This document shows, piece by piece, positions 1 to 8,338 of a stretch of DNA of 64,000 bases. The position numbers were made by a program, and so were the translations under genes. This DNA comes from Gordonia lacunae. GTDB taxonomy: Bacteria > Actinomycetota > Actinomycetes > Mycobacteriales > Mycobacteriaceae. Within the stretch, counting starts at the first letter, position 1; each line of letters starts with the position of its first letter. Below the pieces are notes generated by a model. It was not told the DNA's origin. It made no database searches and saw only the letters and a program-made list of their open reading frames with translations. The stretch is from assembly GCF_002149015.1 (NCBI RefSeq), contig NZ_NGFO01000003.1, forward strand, positions 52,779-116,778, read 5' to 3'.

Positions 1-117
1 GCCGCAATCGCCCTCCTGCTCTGCATGGGCGCGTACCGCTACACCCTCGACCACGAATCGGTCGAGGCGGCTCCCGGTCATTCGAATCCCGCAGCGGCGG
101 CCACCGCCGACCGTTGA
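1..117 (+). CDS. C-terminal tail of a membrane protein (partial)
   Basis: The open frame enters from the left edge and stops at a TGA at 115-117, giving 38 visible residues. They begin with a hydrophobic stretch of about ten residues (AAIALLLCMG) followed by a polar, Ala- and Pro-rich tail. This is what the last transmembrane helix and cytoplasmic tail of a transporter, for example an MFS permease, would look like, but the fragment is too short to name a family. A strong hairpin follows directly after the stop, which supports this as a real gene end. Confidence 0.5.
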   Translation, partial: AAIALLLCMGAYRYTLDHESVEAAPGHSNPAAAATADR

Positions 118-122
118 CAACG

Positions 123-165
123 AATCCGACGACTTCGACTGCGCAGCAGTCGAAGTCGTCGGATT
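123..165. terminator. Perfect 20-bp hairpin, 3-nt loop
   Basis: The arms 123-142 and 146-165 are perfect reverse complements separated by GCA. The hairpin starts six bases after the stop codon at 117. There is no U-tract, as is common for actinobacterial terminators. It isolates the upstream gene from the catabolic island. Confidence 0.75.
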
Positions 166-576
166 CTTCGCACTCTCACCGCATCCGCTCACCGGCGGCG
201 AGTGCACCATCCCGAAAGCACCATCGCCGTTGTCGACACCCGGGATCGGGCGCTGTCACGAGGGGGCCGTCCGCGATGGCCCACTCAGCTACATCCTGCG
301 CGAATCCGCCCCTGTCCGCGCACTTCTCCCTCGACGAGCCGCTTGCTGACGTCATCCCCGACGACGTCTACAACCTGCGAGCCAGCCACCCCCGGCGCCG
401 ACGACCCGTTCGGCGTCGGCTTGTCGGCCGGCACCGGACGCCACGGGCTCGCGTTGCCACCCTTGCGCCTCACGGTCGCCTGAAGTTAGGGTTGGTGCAA
501 ATGGTCAGTCCTAATAACCACAAAGGATGACCACAATCGGGCGGGCGCCCACGACACGAGAGGACACCGGAGTCTG
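166..576. other. Intergenic stretch, promoter region of the first operon
   Basis: No open frame here has convincing composition or a ribosome-binding site; the frames present are short and arginine- or proline-rich, as expected of shadow frames in GC-rich DNA. The only structure noticed is an operator-like sequence at 502-512 and a GGAG ribosome-binding site just upstream of the ATG at 577. Confidence 0.5.
502..512. promoter_or_regulatory. Weak FadR-type operator half (TGGTCAGTCCT)
   Basis: The sequence keeps the left arm TGGT and the CAG spacer of the island's TGGT-N3-ACCA palindrome but has a degenerate right arm. It shares TGGTCAGTCC with the site upstream of the acyl-CoA dehydrogenase at 15076 when that site is read on the other strand. 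It lies 65 bp upstream of the BadI-like gene. Confidence 0.35.
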
Positions 577-1371
577 ATGACCGAGTTCAGCGACATCACC
601 TACGAAGTCGACAACGGTTTGGCATGGATCACCATCAACCGTCCCGAGCGCTACAACGCGTTTCGGGCGCAGACCGTCGACGAACTCGTTCTCGCCTTCA
701 AGAAGGCGTGGGCGAGTAGCGAGGTGGGCGTCATCGCCCTGACCGGTGCCGGCGACAAGGCATTCTGTGCCGGCGGTGACCAGAAGCAGCGCATGGAGAC
801 CGGTGACTACGGGCCGTCGAACAGCGGACTGTTCGAGGTCGAGGCCCTGCACCGCGTCATCCGTGACGCCCCCAAGCCGGTCATCGCCGCCGTGAATGGA
901 CTCGCCATCGGCGGCGGCCACGTGCTGCACGTGCTGTGCGACCTCACCATCGCCGCCGACACCGCGCAGTTCGGTCAGAACGGTCCGCGGGTGGGCTCGT
1001 TCGACGCCGGGCTGGGATCGGGCTACCTCGCTCGCGTCGTCGGGGAGAAGCGGGCGCGCGAGATCTGGTTCATGCTGCGTCGCCTGTCGGCCGACGAGGC
1101 CCTGGACTGGGGCCTGGTCAACAAGGTCGTCCCGGCAGCCGAGCTCCGCAACGAGGTCCGCGCCTGGGCTGACCAGATGCTCGATTTCTCGCCCACCGCG
1201 CTCAAGGTTCTCAAGCAGTCGATGAACACCGACACCGAGCACTTCGTCAGCATCGGCACGATGGCCTACTCCACGCTCGAGATCTTCGGCGACACACCGG
1301 AGGCGCAGGAGGGCATCACCGCCTTCAACGAGAAGCGCAAGCCCGACTTCTCCAAGTACCGGGGTAAGTGA
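577..1371 (+). CDS. BadI-like crotonase (2-ketocyclohexanecarboxyl-CoA hydrolase-like)
   Basis: A 264-residue crotonase-fold protein. The oxyanion-hole segments (AFCAGGDQ near residue 65; [12 protein letters not shown] near 108) and the GPRVGSFDAG loop near 140 are typical of the MenB/BadI branch, which does Dieckmann-type ring closure or hydrolytic ring opening of beta-keto-CoA substrates. BadI opens 2-ketocyclohexanecarboxyl-CoA to pimeloyl-CoA. The conserved C-terminal Tyr of MenB/BadI (LFY or YYDT context) appears to be replaced: the sequence here reads IFGDT. Substrate range may therefore differ. The gene starts an operon with an acyl-CoA dehydrogenase that follows directly and a dienoyl-CoA-reductase-like SDR. 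Assignment to the BadI/MenB branch is firm; the exact substrate is inferred. Confidence 0.75.
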   Translation: MTEFSDITYEVDNGLAWITINRPERYNAFRAQTVDELVLAFKKAWASSEVGVIALTGAGDKAFCAGGDQKQRMETGDYGPSNSGLFEVEALHRVIRDAPKPVIAAVNGLAIGGGHVLHVLCDLTIAADTAQFGQNGPRVGSFDAGLGSGYLARVVGEKRAREIWFMLRRLSADEALDWGLVNKVVPAAELRNEVRAWADQMLDFSPTALKVLKQSMNTDTEHFVSIGTMAYSTLEIFGDTPEAQEGITAFNEKRKPDFSKYRGK

Positions 1372-2508
1372 GTGCAGTTCTCCACAGAACAGCGCGAGTT
1401 CGCGGCGGCAGTGCGGGACTACTGCCGCCGCGAACTGGCAACTGTCGCCCAACGTGACGCCGTGACCGAGTCGGGCACGCTGTCGAACAGCCCCTCGGTA
1501 CTCGGCGACATGGCGCGCAACGGTTGGCTCGGCGTATCCCTGCCGGACGAGTTCGGGGGTGGCGGAGCAGGTTTCGTCGACGAGTGCATCTTCCTCGAGG
1601 AGTCCACCCGCGGACTGGCTCCGATCACCGGGTACTCGACGGGATTGACCGCGGCCCAGACGTATCTGCGCTGGGGTACCGATCAGCAGAAGAAGACCGT
1701 GGTCGCCAACCTGACGTCCGGACGGCTGGAGGCCATCGCGCTCAGCGAACCTGGTGCGGGTTCCGATCTCGCCGGCCTCCGGGTGAGCGCACGGCAGGAC
1801 GGCGACCGGTACGTTCTCAACGGTCAGAAGACGTGGATCTCCGCCGCACACGTCGCCGAACACATCCTCGTGCTCGCGCGCGAGGATTCGTCCGGGACGA
1901 GACATCAGGGCATGACCCTTCTGATGGTGCCCACCTCCGCCCCCGGCGTGGAGATCCGCGGTATCGACACGATGGAAGCTCACACCTGCAACGACGTGTT
2001 CTTCACCGACGTGGAAGTACCGCTGGACGCGGTCGTCGGGACACCGCGCAACGCCTGGAAGCAACTCATGCGCGGCTTGAGTATCGAACGCCTGATCATC
2101 GCCGCGATGAGTGTCGGAGCCGCCCGTCGAGCCCTCGACGACGTCGTGGCGTATGCCCGTGGGCGTGAGCAGTTCGGTGTACCGATCTCGTCGTTCCAGG
2201 CGCTTCGGCACCGGATTGCCGATCTCGCAACCGATGTCGAGCTCGCCCGCGTGTTCGTCTACGACGTGGCGGCCAAGATCGATGCCGGCCTCGAAGACGA
2301 CCTCGCCCGGGAGAGCGCGATGGCGAAGATGCGCTGCACCGAAGTCGCCAAGAACACCAGCCTGGAAGCCATGCAGATGATGGGTGGCTACGGGTACGCG
2401 CGCGAGTACGGCATGGAGGGGCAGGTGCGACGCGCCCTGGCACCGCCGATCTATGGGGGAACCAACGAGATCCAGCGCGAGATCATCGCCAAACACGTCG
2501 GGTTGTGA
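1372..2508 (+). CDS. Acyl-CoA dehydrogenase, LCAD/IVD-type catalytic base
   Basis: A 378-residue acyl-CoA dehydrogenase starting at a GTG that abuts the TGA of the BadI-like gene, so translation is probably coupled. The FAD/substrate segment SEPGAGSDLAGL (near residue 126) and the C-terminal YGGTNEIQ are present. The usual MCAD-type base (Glu in YEGT) is Gly here. A Glu at residue 239 (SIERLII) sits where isovaleryl- and long-chain acyl-CoA dehydrogenases carry their base. It would introduce an alpha,beta double bond into an acyl-CoA, plausibly an alicyclic or branched one given its neighbours. The electron acceptor would be ETF, which is not encoded in the window. Confidence 0.85.
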   Translation: MQFSTEQREFAAAVRDYCRRELATVAQRDAVTESGTLSNSPSVLGDMARNGWLGVSLPDEFGGGGAGFVDECIFLEESTRGLAPITGYSTGLTAAQTYLRWGTDQQKKTVVANLTSGRLEAIALSEPGAGSDLAGLRVSARQDGDRYVLNGQKTWISAAHVAEHILVLAREDSSGTRHQGMTLLMVPTSAPGVEIRGIDTMEAHTCNDVFFTDVEVPLDAVVGTPRNAWKQLMRGLSIERLIIAAMSVGAARRALDDVVAYARGREQFGVPISSFQALRHRIADLATDVELARVFVYDVAAKIDAGLEDDLARESAMAKMRCTEVAKNTSLEAMQMMGGYGYAREYGMEGQVRRALAPPIYGGTNEIQREIIAKHVGL

Positions 2509-2548
2509 ATCACACCCGCCGACACCGTGACACAGATGGAGAAACACG

Positions 2549-3451
2549 ATGACCGAGCAACCTCCCACTTTCTCACCACAACTCCTGTCGGGGAAGCGGA
2601 TCCTGATCACCGGCGGTGGTACCGGCCTGGGACGCGGCGTCGCCCGGCACCTCGTCGACCACGGCGCCGAGGTCCACCTGTGGGGTCGGCGTGAAGCGGT
2701 GCTCTCGGAGGCTGCGGCCGAGGCCTCCGCGTCGCGACCCGGCTCCGTGCATTTCCACACCGTGGATGTGCGTGACTACGACAACGTCGACGAGACCATG
2801 GGCCGGATCTGGGACGACCACGGGCCCCTGACCGGAGTGGTCAACAATGCGGCGGCGAACTTCATCGCCCAGACCAAGGACCTCAGTCCGCGTGCTTTCT
2901 CCGCCATCACGAGCACCGTGATGAACGGCTCGTTCCACACCACGCACGCCGCTGGAAGGCGCTGGATCGCAGACGGATTGCCCGGTTCTGTCCTGTCGAC
3001 TCTCACCACGTGGGTGTGGACGGGGTCGGCCTTCGTCGTACCCTCGGCCATGGCCAAGGCCGCGGTCCATTCGATGACGATGTCGCTGGCCGTCGAGTGG
3101 GCCAAGTACAACATTCGCGTCAACGCCCTGGCCCCCGGCCCCATCCCGACCGATTACGCGTGGGAGATGCTGAACCCGACCGACAAGAGCTCGGTCGGCG
3201 CAACTCAGGCCGACCAGATCCCCGCCGGTCGCACCGGAACCATGGCGGAATTGGCAAACCTCACCATGTTCCTGCTGTCGGATGCCTGTGACTACCTGAC
3301 CGGGCAGACGATCGCGATGGACGGCGGTCAGATGCTGGCGGGCCCCGGCACCTTCGCCGGTCTCACGAGTCTGTCCGACGCCGACTGGGCGCAGATCAAG
3401 GAGACGAGCAAGGCCGCCTCGGAGTCGAGCAAAGCCCAGCGGAGCGTGTGA
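2549..3451 (+). CDS. SDR, 2,4-dienoyl-CoA reductase-like
   Basis: A 300-residue short-chain dehydrogenase/reductase. The cofactor motif GGGTGLGRG is near residue 22 and NNAAANF near residue 99. The classical Tyr-X3-Lys is not present: the position reads SAMAK with Ser for Tyr, as in the 2,4-dienoyl-CoA reductase branch, where the active site is rearranged. Reduction of a dienoyl-CoA with NADPH is the likely role, which fits removal of ring or side-chain unsaturation. It is third in the operon and is followed by a strong hairpin. The C-terminus carries about 30 extra residues rich in Ser, Ala and Lys. Confidence 0.75.
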   Translation: MTEQPPTFSPQLLSGKRILITGGGTGLGRGVARHLVDHGAEVHLWGRREAVLSEAAAEASASRPGSVHFHTVDVRDYDNVDETMGRIWDDHGPLTGVVNNAAANFIAQTKDLSPRAFSAITSTVMNGSFHTTHAAGRRWIADGLPGSVLSTLTTWVWTGSAFVVPSAMAKAAVHSMTMSLAVEWAKYNIRVNALAPGPIPTDYAWEMLNPTDKSSVGATQADQIPAGRTGTMAELANLTMFLLSDACDYLTGQTIAMDGGQMLAGPGTFAGLTSLSDADWAQIKETSKAASESSKAQRSV

Positions 3452-3461
3452 CCCGGCACCG

Positions 3462-3504
3462 ACGACGGAAGGGGCGCATCCATCGGATGCGCCCCTTCCG
3501 TCGT
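3462..3504. terminator. Perfect 20-bp hairpin between convergent genes
   Basis: The arms 3462-3481 and 3485-3504 are perfect reverse complements around a 3-nt loop (ATC). It lies between the plus-strand SDR ending at 3451 and the minus-strand gene ending at 3525, so it can serve both. Confidence 0.8.
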
Positions 3505-3524
3505 GCTACCTGACGGTGAACAAC

Positions 3525-4550
3525 TCAGAGGGTGGGCCGGTAGCGGTACTTCGAACTCCGGGTGAGCGCGAACTCGAAGATGCCGGATCCCCTTGTGCCG
3601 TCGAGGTTGAATGAGCACAACCTGTCGGTGAGTGCGGAGTCGAGCGTGCGCGGGGACACCGAACCATCGAGCGGGTACCGATCGTGTTCGATGTGATCGA
3701 TCCCGTGGGATTCACCGTGATGGCCCCCATATCCGGCGCCGGCCATGTACCCGCCACCCGCCCGTGCGTCGGCGTGAACGGGATACTTCTCGCCCGCGGC
3801 CGTGACGACGAGTACGTCACCCTCGATCAGGTCCCCCGTGTCGGTGAAGTGCAACCCGTGCCGGACGTCGGTGATCGGGTCGAGCCGGCCGTCTTGATGC
3901 ATGACGGCGCCCTCGAGGAGCAGCCGATCATGGTCACGGGTCTCCACGAGCAGGAATCCGATTGCGAATTCCGGGAACTGAGCCTGATACCAGACATGCA
4001 GGCCCTGGCCACCGGCCATGGTGCGGACCCCGCGAGACCGATCGCGCTGCCCGTACCAGCCGTCCACGGCGATCTCGCGCTCGTCGATCCGGAGTGAACC
4101 CTCGTAGCGACCCGACTGGAAGAGGTGGTCGAATGCGGTCCGCGTGGCGGACGCGTTCTCGACCGCCACCTCGCCGAACCAGGCGGGCGTCCGCGCACGC
4201 CAGGTCAGGTCGAACTCGACCGCGATGTCGTTCGGCGCCAGTCGGAGACGCCACTCCTGGTTGGGTTCGACGATCTCGAAGGAGAAGGGGCCCGCCCCGT
4301 CTCGTCCACTGGCCTCGATCTCGCTCGAGAATCGCAGGTTGCGCTGTTCGGCACCGTCGGAGACGACGACGAAGCCGTCACTGGTGCCCCGCGGCGGGTA
4401 GATGCCGTAACCCATGATCACCGATGGTGACAGGTCCTGGACCGGGTGCATGTTGAACATCAGGCGGTCGAAGAATCCCGGTGGGAGGTCGACGTCTTCC
4501 GGACCGACGAGGCGGTCGCGAAAGCTTGCCGTGTCTGTGGGTGCGGCCAT
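3525..4550 (-). CDS. CrtC/AttH-like beta-barrel protein, divergent member
   Basis: A 341-residue soluble protein related to the three proteins at 36744, 37826 and 38763. They share the layout of two beta-rich halves with a central motif that in the others reads DHSWG-x-R (near residue 170). Here the motif is QRDRSRGVR, so the His and Trp are both replaced by Arg. The C-terminal half has a Gly- and His-rich loop (AGGGYMAGAGYGGHHGESHG) not seen in the others. Similar folds occur in acyclic carotenoid hydratase CrtC and AttH, but catalytic function here is unknown and the motif changes suggest altered or lost activity. The start follows a good AAAGGA site. Next upstream is the APH-type kinase. 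Confidence 0.55.
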   Translation of the reverse strand: MAAPTDTASFRDRLVGPEDVDLPPGFFDRLMFNMHPVQDLSPSVIMGYGIYPPRGTSDGFVVVSDGAEQRNLRFSSEIEASGRDGAGPFSFEIVEPNQEWRLRLAPNDIAVEFDLTWRARTPAWFGEVAVENASATRTAFDHLFQSGRYEGSLRIDEREIAVDGWYGQRDRSRGVRTMAGGQGLHVWYQAQFPEFAIGFLLVETRDHDRLLLEGAVMHQDGRLDPITDVRHGLHFTDTGDLIEGDVLVVTAAGEKYPVHADARAGGGYMAGAGYGGHHGESHGIDHIEHDRYPLDGSVSPRTLDSALTDRLCSFNLDGTRGSGIFEFALTRSSKYRYRPTL

Positions 4551-4615
4551 CTGAAATCCTTTCCAACTGTGGCGACCGCGTCAGGCGGCCATCTGTCACC
4601 GGAGCGCAGCCGGGC

Positions 4616-5647
4616 TCAGTCGAGACCGGACGCACGACGCGCGTCGGCGAGGAACCGCTGCACGAGCGCGGGGTCGGTGTAGTACGGATCGCCGATGCCG
4701 TCATCCACGCGGCGGCGGCTGTACTCATAGAGCACCGCCAGCTTCCACAGTGAGAATGTCGTGTACCAGGCGAGGTTGGCGAGGTCGCGGCCGGTTCTGG
4801 CGCTGTATCGTTCCGCGAGTTCGTCTTTCGACGGGTATCCGTCCTCGAGCAGCGCAGCGCTGAGCTCGGCGGTCGGGTTCGTCGGAAGACCCGGGGACGG
4901 CACGGTCGCCATCAGATAGCCGACGTCGAGCAGCGGATCGCCGACCGTGGCGAGCTCCCAGTCCAGAACCGCGGCGACGCGTCCCGGCGCATCCGGCGCG
5001 ATGACGACGTTGCCGATCCGGAAGTCGCAATGGATGAGGGTGCCACCCGATTCCGGCGGCGTGTTCTCCTGCAGCCAGCTGTCGACATCAGCGAATGCCT
5101 CGGGTACGAGACCGTCATCATCGGCCACCAGCCGGCGCATCCGCAGGAGGTGACGGGCGTTGAAACCCTCTGGGCGTCCCATCTTCTCCAGCCCGGCCGC
5201 GCGCCAGTCGACCGCGTGCAGCTCCGCGAGGGTGTCGATCATGCTGTGCCCGATGGCGCGCCGGCACTCCGGGGTGTCCAGCGGCGACGGTGTCGCGGTC
5301 GTCACCACGTGGCCGTCGGCGAAGCTCATGACGTAAAACGGGACGTCGAGCACATCACCCGCCTGGGCGACGGCGAGCACCTCGGGAACCGGAACAGGAC
5401 TCGAGGACAACGCGGACAGCAGCTTCGCTTCCCGGAGCATGTCGTGCGCTCCCGGCGGGATCGGCGGGGGCGGCGGGCGGCGGACCACCACGCTGCGCGT
5501 CGCGTCGCTGACGAGAAACGTCAGATTCGAATGCCCGTCGCCGATGGGCTTGGTCGTGATGTCACCGCTCAGCACCTCGCGCTCCTCGAGGAACAACCGT
5601 AATGATGCGAGGGTCTCGTCGGTCCAGTCCCAGGCCATCCCGGTCAC
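4616..5647 (-). CDS. APH-family phosphotransferase (ACAD10/11 kinase-domain type)
   Basis: A 343-residue kinase-like protein of the aminoglycoside/choline phosphotransferase fold. The catalytic loop HCDFRIGN is near residue 206 and the metal-binding DWE near 229. Proteins of this branch are encoded beside acyl-CoA dehydrogenases in actinobacteria, and in animals are fused to them in ACAD10 and ACAD11, where the kinase phosphorylates 4-hydroxyacyl-CoA. A small-molecule hydroxyacyl substrate is therefore more likely than an antibiotic. The GTG start overlaps the TGA of the upstream crotonase (GTGA); an ATG three codons later is an alternative. Confidence 0.75.
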   Translation of the reverse strand: MTGMAWDWTDETLASLRLFLEEREVLSGDITTKPIGDGHSNLTFLVSDATRSVVVRRPPPPPIPPGAHDMLREAKLLSALSSSPVPVPEVLAVAQAGDVLDVPFYVMSFADGHVVTTATPSPLDTPECRRAIGHSMIDTLAELHAVDWRAAGLEKMGRPEGFNARHLLRMRRLVADDDGLVPEAFADVDSWLQENTPPESGGTLIHCDFRIGNVVIAPDAPGRVAAVLDWELATVGDPLLDVGYLMATVPSPGLPTNPTAELSAALLEDGYPSKDELAERYSARTGRDLANLAWYTTFSLWKLAVLYEYSRRRVDDGIGDPYYTDPALVQRFLADARRASGLD

Positions 5648-6456
5648 CGCCCGATGAATTCGGGAGCCCGCTTCTCCTTGAAGGCGGCCAACGCCTCAGG
5701 CATGTCCTCGGAGCGGGTGAGCAGCGCCTGGCCGCGGTTCTCCAGCTCCAGAGCGGCCTCGTAGGAACTGATCTCGGTGTTGCGCTGGATAGCGCGCTTC
5801 GACATCCGCACACCGCCGGGCGAGTTCTGCGCGATCTGCCGAGCCATCGCCATCGCCTCGTCGAGCAGCGACTCCGTCGGATGGACATGATTGACGAGGC
5901 CGATGGCGAGGGCCTCCTCGGCCTCGACGATCCTGGCCGTGTAACCGATCTGGGCGGCACGCGCGGGATTGACCAGGCGGGCGAGGTTATACGAGGTACC
6001 GAGTTCGCCCATCGAGAGGCCGACCTTGACGAAAGCCGCGCTCATCTTCAGCGTCGGTGCGGCCAACCGGATGTCGGCGGCGAGGGCGAGCGCCATTCCC
6101 CCGCCGGTCGCCGGTCCGTGAATGGCGGCGATGACCGGGAACGGCAGGTGCCTGATGGACTGGATACCACCGGTCGCGGTCTCCTGGAATTTCAGGAACT
6201 CGCGCACACCCATCTCGGTGATCACGTGGATCTCGTCGAGATCGAATCCGGCGCAGAAGGCACGCTCGCCGGCACCGGTGACGATGAGCGCACGCAACCC
6301 GCTGTCGCGCAGTGCACGACCGGCGACGAGGTACTCGCGGAACATCGTCACCGTCTGAGAGTTCAGCCGATCAGGCCGATTGATCCGGAGCACCCCGACA
6401 CGGGGTTCGGGTTCGTCGAAAGTCAGGGTCTCCAGCGATGGGAACTCACATGCCAT
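5644..6456 (-). CDS. Enoyl-CoA hydratase/isomerase family protein
   Basis: A 270-residue crotonase. The oxyanion-hole motifs AFCAGFDLDE and HGPATGGGMALALAAD are present. The active-site loop reads FVKVGLSMGELGTSYNL rather than the PE-x-x-LG of true hydratases, so the usual Glu144-type residue is absent. A Glu lies further along the loop, as in the isomerase-like branch. It closely resembles the next gene at 6493, including an almost identical C-terminal 35 residues, so the two arose by tandem duplication. Double-bond isomerisation or hydration of a CoA ester is inferred. Confidence 0.75.
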   Translation of the reverse strand: MACEFPSLETLTFDEPEPRVGVLRINRPDRLNSQTVTMFREYLVAGRALRDSGLRALIVTGAGERAFCAGFDLDEIHVITEMGVREFLKFQETATGGIQSIRHLPFPVIAAIHGPATGGGMALALAADIRLAAPTLKMSAAFVKVGLSMGELGTSYNLARLVNPARAAQIGYTARIVEAEEALAIGLVNHVHPTESLLDEAMAMARQIAQNSPGGVRMSKRAIQRNTEISSYEAALELENRGQALLTRSEDMPEALAAFKEKRAPEFIGR

Positions 6457-6492
6457 GATCGTCTACCTCGGTCGTGTTGGAACGGTGGATGC

Positions 6493-7302
6493 TCATCGGC
6501 CCTGGAAGACCGGCGCGCGCTTCTCCTTGAAGGCGTTGAGCGCCTCGGCCATGTCCGGACTCCGCGTCAGCAGAGCCTGTCCCCGGTTCTCGAGTTCGAG
6601 TGCAGCGGCGTACGACCCGACTTCGAGGTTCGCCTGCAGTGCGCGCTTCGACAGCTGGACCCCACCGGGGGAATTCGACACGATCTTCTCGGCCAGGGCG
6701 ATCGCATCGTCGACGACGTCGCCGGCACTCACGGAGTTGGCGATACCGAGCTGCGCGGCTTCCTCGGCATCGACGATGCGCCCGGTGAAGCAGATCTCGC
6801 TGGTCTTCGCCGGGCCGATCAGGCGGGTCAGCAGCCAGGAGGTCCCGAGATCGCCTGCAGACAGGCCGATCCGGACGAACGCGGCGTTGAACTTGGCAGC
6901 GGCGCCGGCCAACCGGATGTCGGCGGCGAGTGCCAACGCGAGTCCGCCCCCGGCGGCCGGGCCGTTGATCGCGGCGATCACCGGCACCCGCAATGATCGG
7001 ATCGCGGTCAATGCCCGGGCGGCGCGCTCCTGCTGATCCAGCATGCCCAATGCCCCGAGGTGGGGCAGGTCGTCGGCGTCGGCGAGGTCGTAGCCCGAGC
7101 AGAACGCCTTCCCGGCGCCGGTCAGGATGACGACACGACAGGCATCCTCGGTCTCGAGACCCCATGCAAGTCGCTCGAGCTCCAGGAACATCGTGTTGGT
7201 CATCGCGTTGTAGCGATCCGGCCGGTTGAGCGTGACGACCACGATCCCCGGCTTCACCTCCTCGACGAGGAAGGTCTCGAAGGTCTCGTCCAGAGTTTTC
7301 AT
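6493..7302 (-). CDS. Enoyl-CoA hydratase/isomerase family protein, tandem paralogue
   Basis: A 269-residue crotonase closely related to the gene at 5644. It has AFCSGYDLADAD and NGPAAGGGLALALAAD for the oxyanion hole and FVRIGLSAGDLGTSWLL in the active-site loop. The acidic residue in this loop is Asp, where the paralogue has Glu, a difference that often separates isomerases from hydratases in this superfamily. It lies in the same minus-strand run as 7357 upstream and 5644 downstream, with 36-54 bp gaps, so a single transcript from the promoter near 8200 is likely. Confidence 0.75.
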   Translation of the reverse strand: MKTLDETFETFLVEEVKPGIVVVTLNRPDRYNAMTNTMFLELERLAWGLETEDACRVVILTGAGKAFCSGYDLADADDLPHLGALGMLDQQERAARALTAIRSLRVPVIAAINGPAAGGGLALALAADIRLAGAAAKFNAAFVRIGLSAGDLGTSWLLTRLIGPAKTSEICFTGRIVDAEEAAQLGIANSVSAGDVVDDAIALAEKIVSNSPGGVQLSKRALQANLEVGSYAAALELENRGQALLTRSPDMAEALNAFKEKRAPVFQGR

Positions 7303-7356
7303 CGCCTGGCTCCTTGTCGGTTGACGGTCGATGGCGGGTGTCGGTCTCAGGGGGCG

Positions 7357-8139
7357 TCAGCGGAACTGCGGTGCGCGCTTGGCGACGAACGCCGAGATCC
7401 CCTCGGCCGCCTCCCCGCGCTCGAAGAGCGACTGGATCTCGGAGACCTCGAATCGCGCGCCCTCGTCGAGAGGAAGGTCGAAGGCGGCGTCGACAGTGCG
7501 GACGACGGACAGCTGGGCCGGCAGCGAGGGACCGACGAGTTCGTCGGCGAAGGCGAGCGCGGCTTCGAGTACGTCCCCGTCGGTCACGCGGTCCACCAGA
7601 CCGATGCGGTACGCCTCCTCCGCGCCGACCTGACGGGCGGTGAGCATGATGTCGAGCGCCCGGCCCCTGCCGACGAGCCGTGGCAGCCGTTGCGTCCCAC
7701 CGGCACCCGGGATCAGACCCAGTTTCACCTCGGGCAGACCGAACTTCCCGCCGCTACCGGCGACCCGGAGTGTGCAGGCCATCGCGAGTTCGAGGCCACC
7801 ACCGAGGGCCACACCGTCCACCGCGGCGATCGAGATCCACCCCGCTGCGGCCAGGCGATCGTTGACCTCACGCATCTTGTCGCCGTAGGCGGTGAACGTC
7901 TCCGCATCGATCGAGGAGAGGTGCTTGATGTCAGCCCCGGCGGCGAAGAACTTCGGCTGGGCCGACGAGATCACCATGACCTTGACGTCCCCGGCCTTCT
8001 CGGCGGCATCGATGGCGAGATGCATGCCGTCCAGCAACGGGATTCCCAGGGCGTTGGCGGGCGGACGGTCCAGGACGACCGAACTGATACCCGGCTTCGC
8101 CGTCGTCCAGGTGACAATGTCCTCGGCTCGCTCGGCCAT
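7357..8139 (-). CDS. Enoyl-CoA hydratase, canonical type
   Basis: About 260 residues from the ATG at 8139, which has a GAGGGA site in front; the frame is open further upstream without support. This is the most hydratase-like crotonase of the window, with GLPEVKLGLIPGAGGTQRLPRLVG carrying the first catalytic Glu. The second catalytic position reads RALDIML, an Asp for the usual Glu. It is first of the minus-strand run 8139-3525 and divergent from the GntR regulator, with a perfect operator between them. A BadK-like role (hydrating cyclohex-1-ene-carboxyl-CoA) is plausible but not provable from sequence. Confidence 0.75.
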   Translation of the reverse strand: MAERAEDIVTWTTAKPGISSVVLDRPPANALGIPLLDGMHLAIDAAEKAGDVKVMVISSAQPKFFAAGADIKHLSSIDAETFTAYGDKMREVNDRLAAAGWISIAAVDGVALGGGLELAMACTLRVAGSGGKFGLPEVKLGLIPGAGGTQRLPRLVGRGRALDIMLTARQVGAEEAYRIGLVDRVTDGDVLEAALAFADELVGPSLPAQLSVVRTVDAAFDLPLDEGARFEVSEIQSLFERGEAAEGISAFVAKRAPQFR

Positions 8140-8229
8140 CGATGATCCCTCACATCCGTCGCAGTGGTCGACCATCGACCGCGGTTCCTCCTGCAACGTA
8201 GCTATTGGCCACGCAGCAAGTCAACCATT

Positions 8230-8248
8230 ATTTTGGTATGACCAAAAT
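8230..8248. promoter_or_regulatory. FadR-type operator, best copy (ATTTTGGTATGACCAAAAT)
   Basis: A perfect 8-bp inverted repeat with a 3-bp centre. The core TGGT-N3-ACCA is the operator form known for FadR-subfamily GntR regulators. It lies in the divergent promoter of the crotonase run and the GntR gene at 8339, the usual place for autoregulation. Confidence 0.75.
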
Positions 8249-8306
8249 ACCATGACCACACCTTCGCAGCTAGAGGTCGCGTACGCCCGTCGAGTGCTGT
8301 TACATT

Positions 8307-8317
8307 AGGTACGACCA
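8307..8317. promoter_or_regulatory. Second FadR-type operator overlapping the regulator's promoter
   Basis: AGGT-ACG-ACCA follows directly after a -10-like TACATT at 8301-8306 and lies 22 bp before the ATG of the GntR gene. A repressor bound here would cover the likely transcription start. Confidence 0.6.
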
Positions 8318-8338
8318 AATGCACAGGAAGAAGGTCTC

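Noticed and set aside
114..530. Small coding frames in the first intergenic gap
   Set aside because: Three overlapping frames compete, none has a ribosome-binding site or normal amino-acid composition, and the first starts inside the terminator region.
511..2760. A 749-codon open frame on the minus strand across the BadI-like and acyl-CoA dehydrogenase genes
   Set aside because: It is antisense to three well-supported genes, its product has no domain and shows the His/Arg/Val-rich composition of a shadow frame in GC-rich DNA.
4616..5647. Aminoglycoside resistance gene
   Set aside because: The APH-like kinase lies in a beta-oxidation run and belongs to the acyl-CoA-dehydrogenase-associated branch, not the antibiotic-modifying ones.
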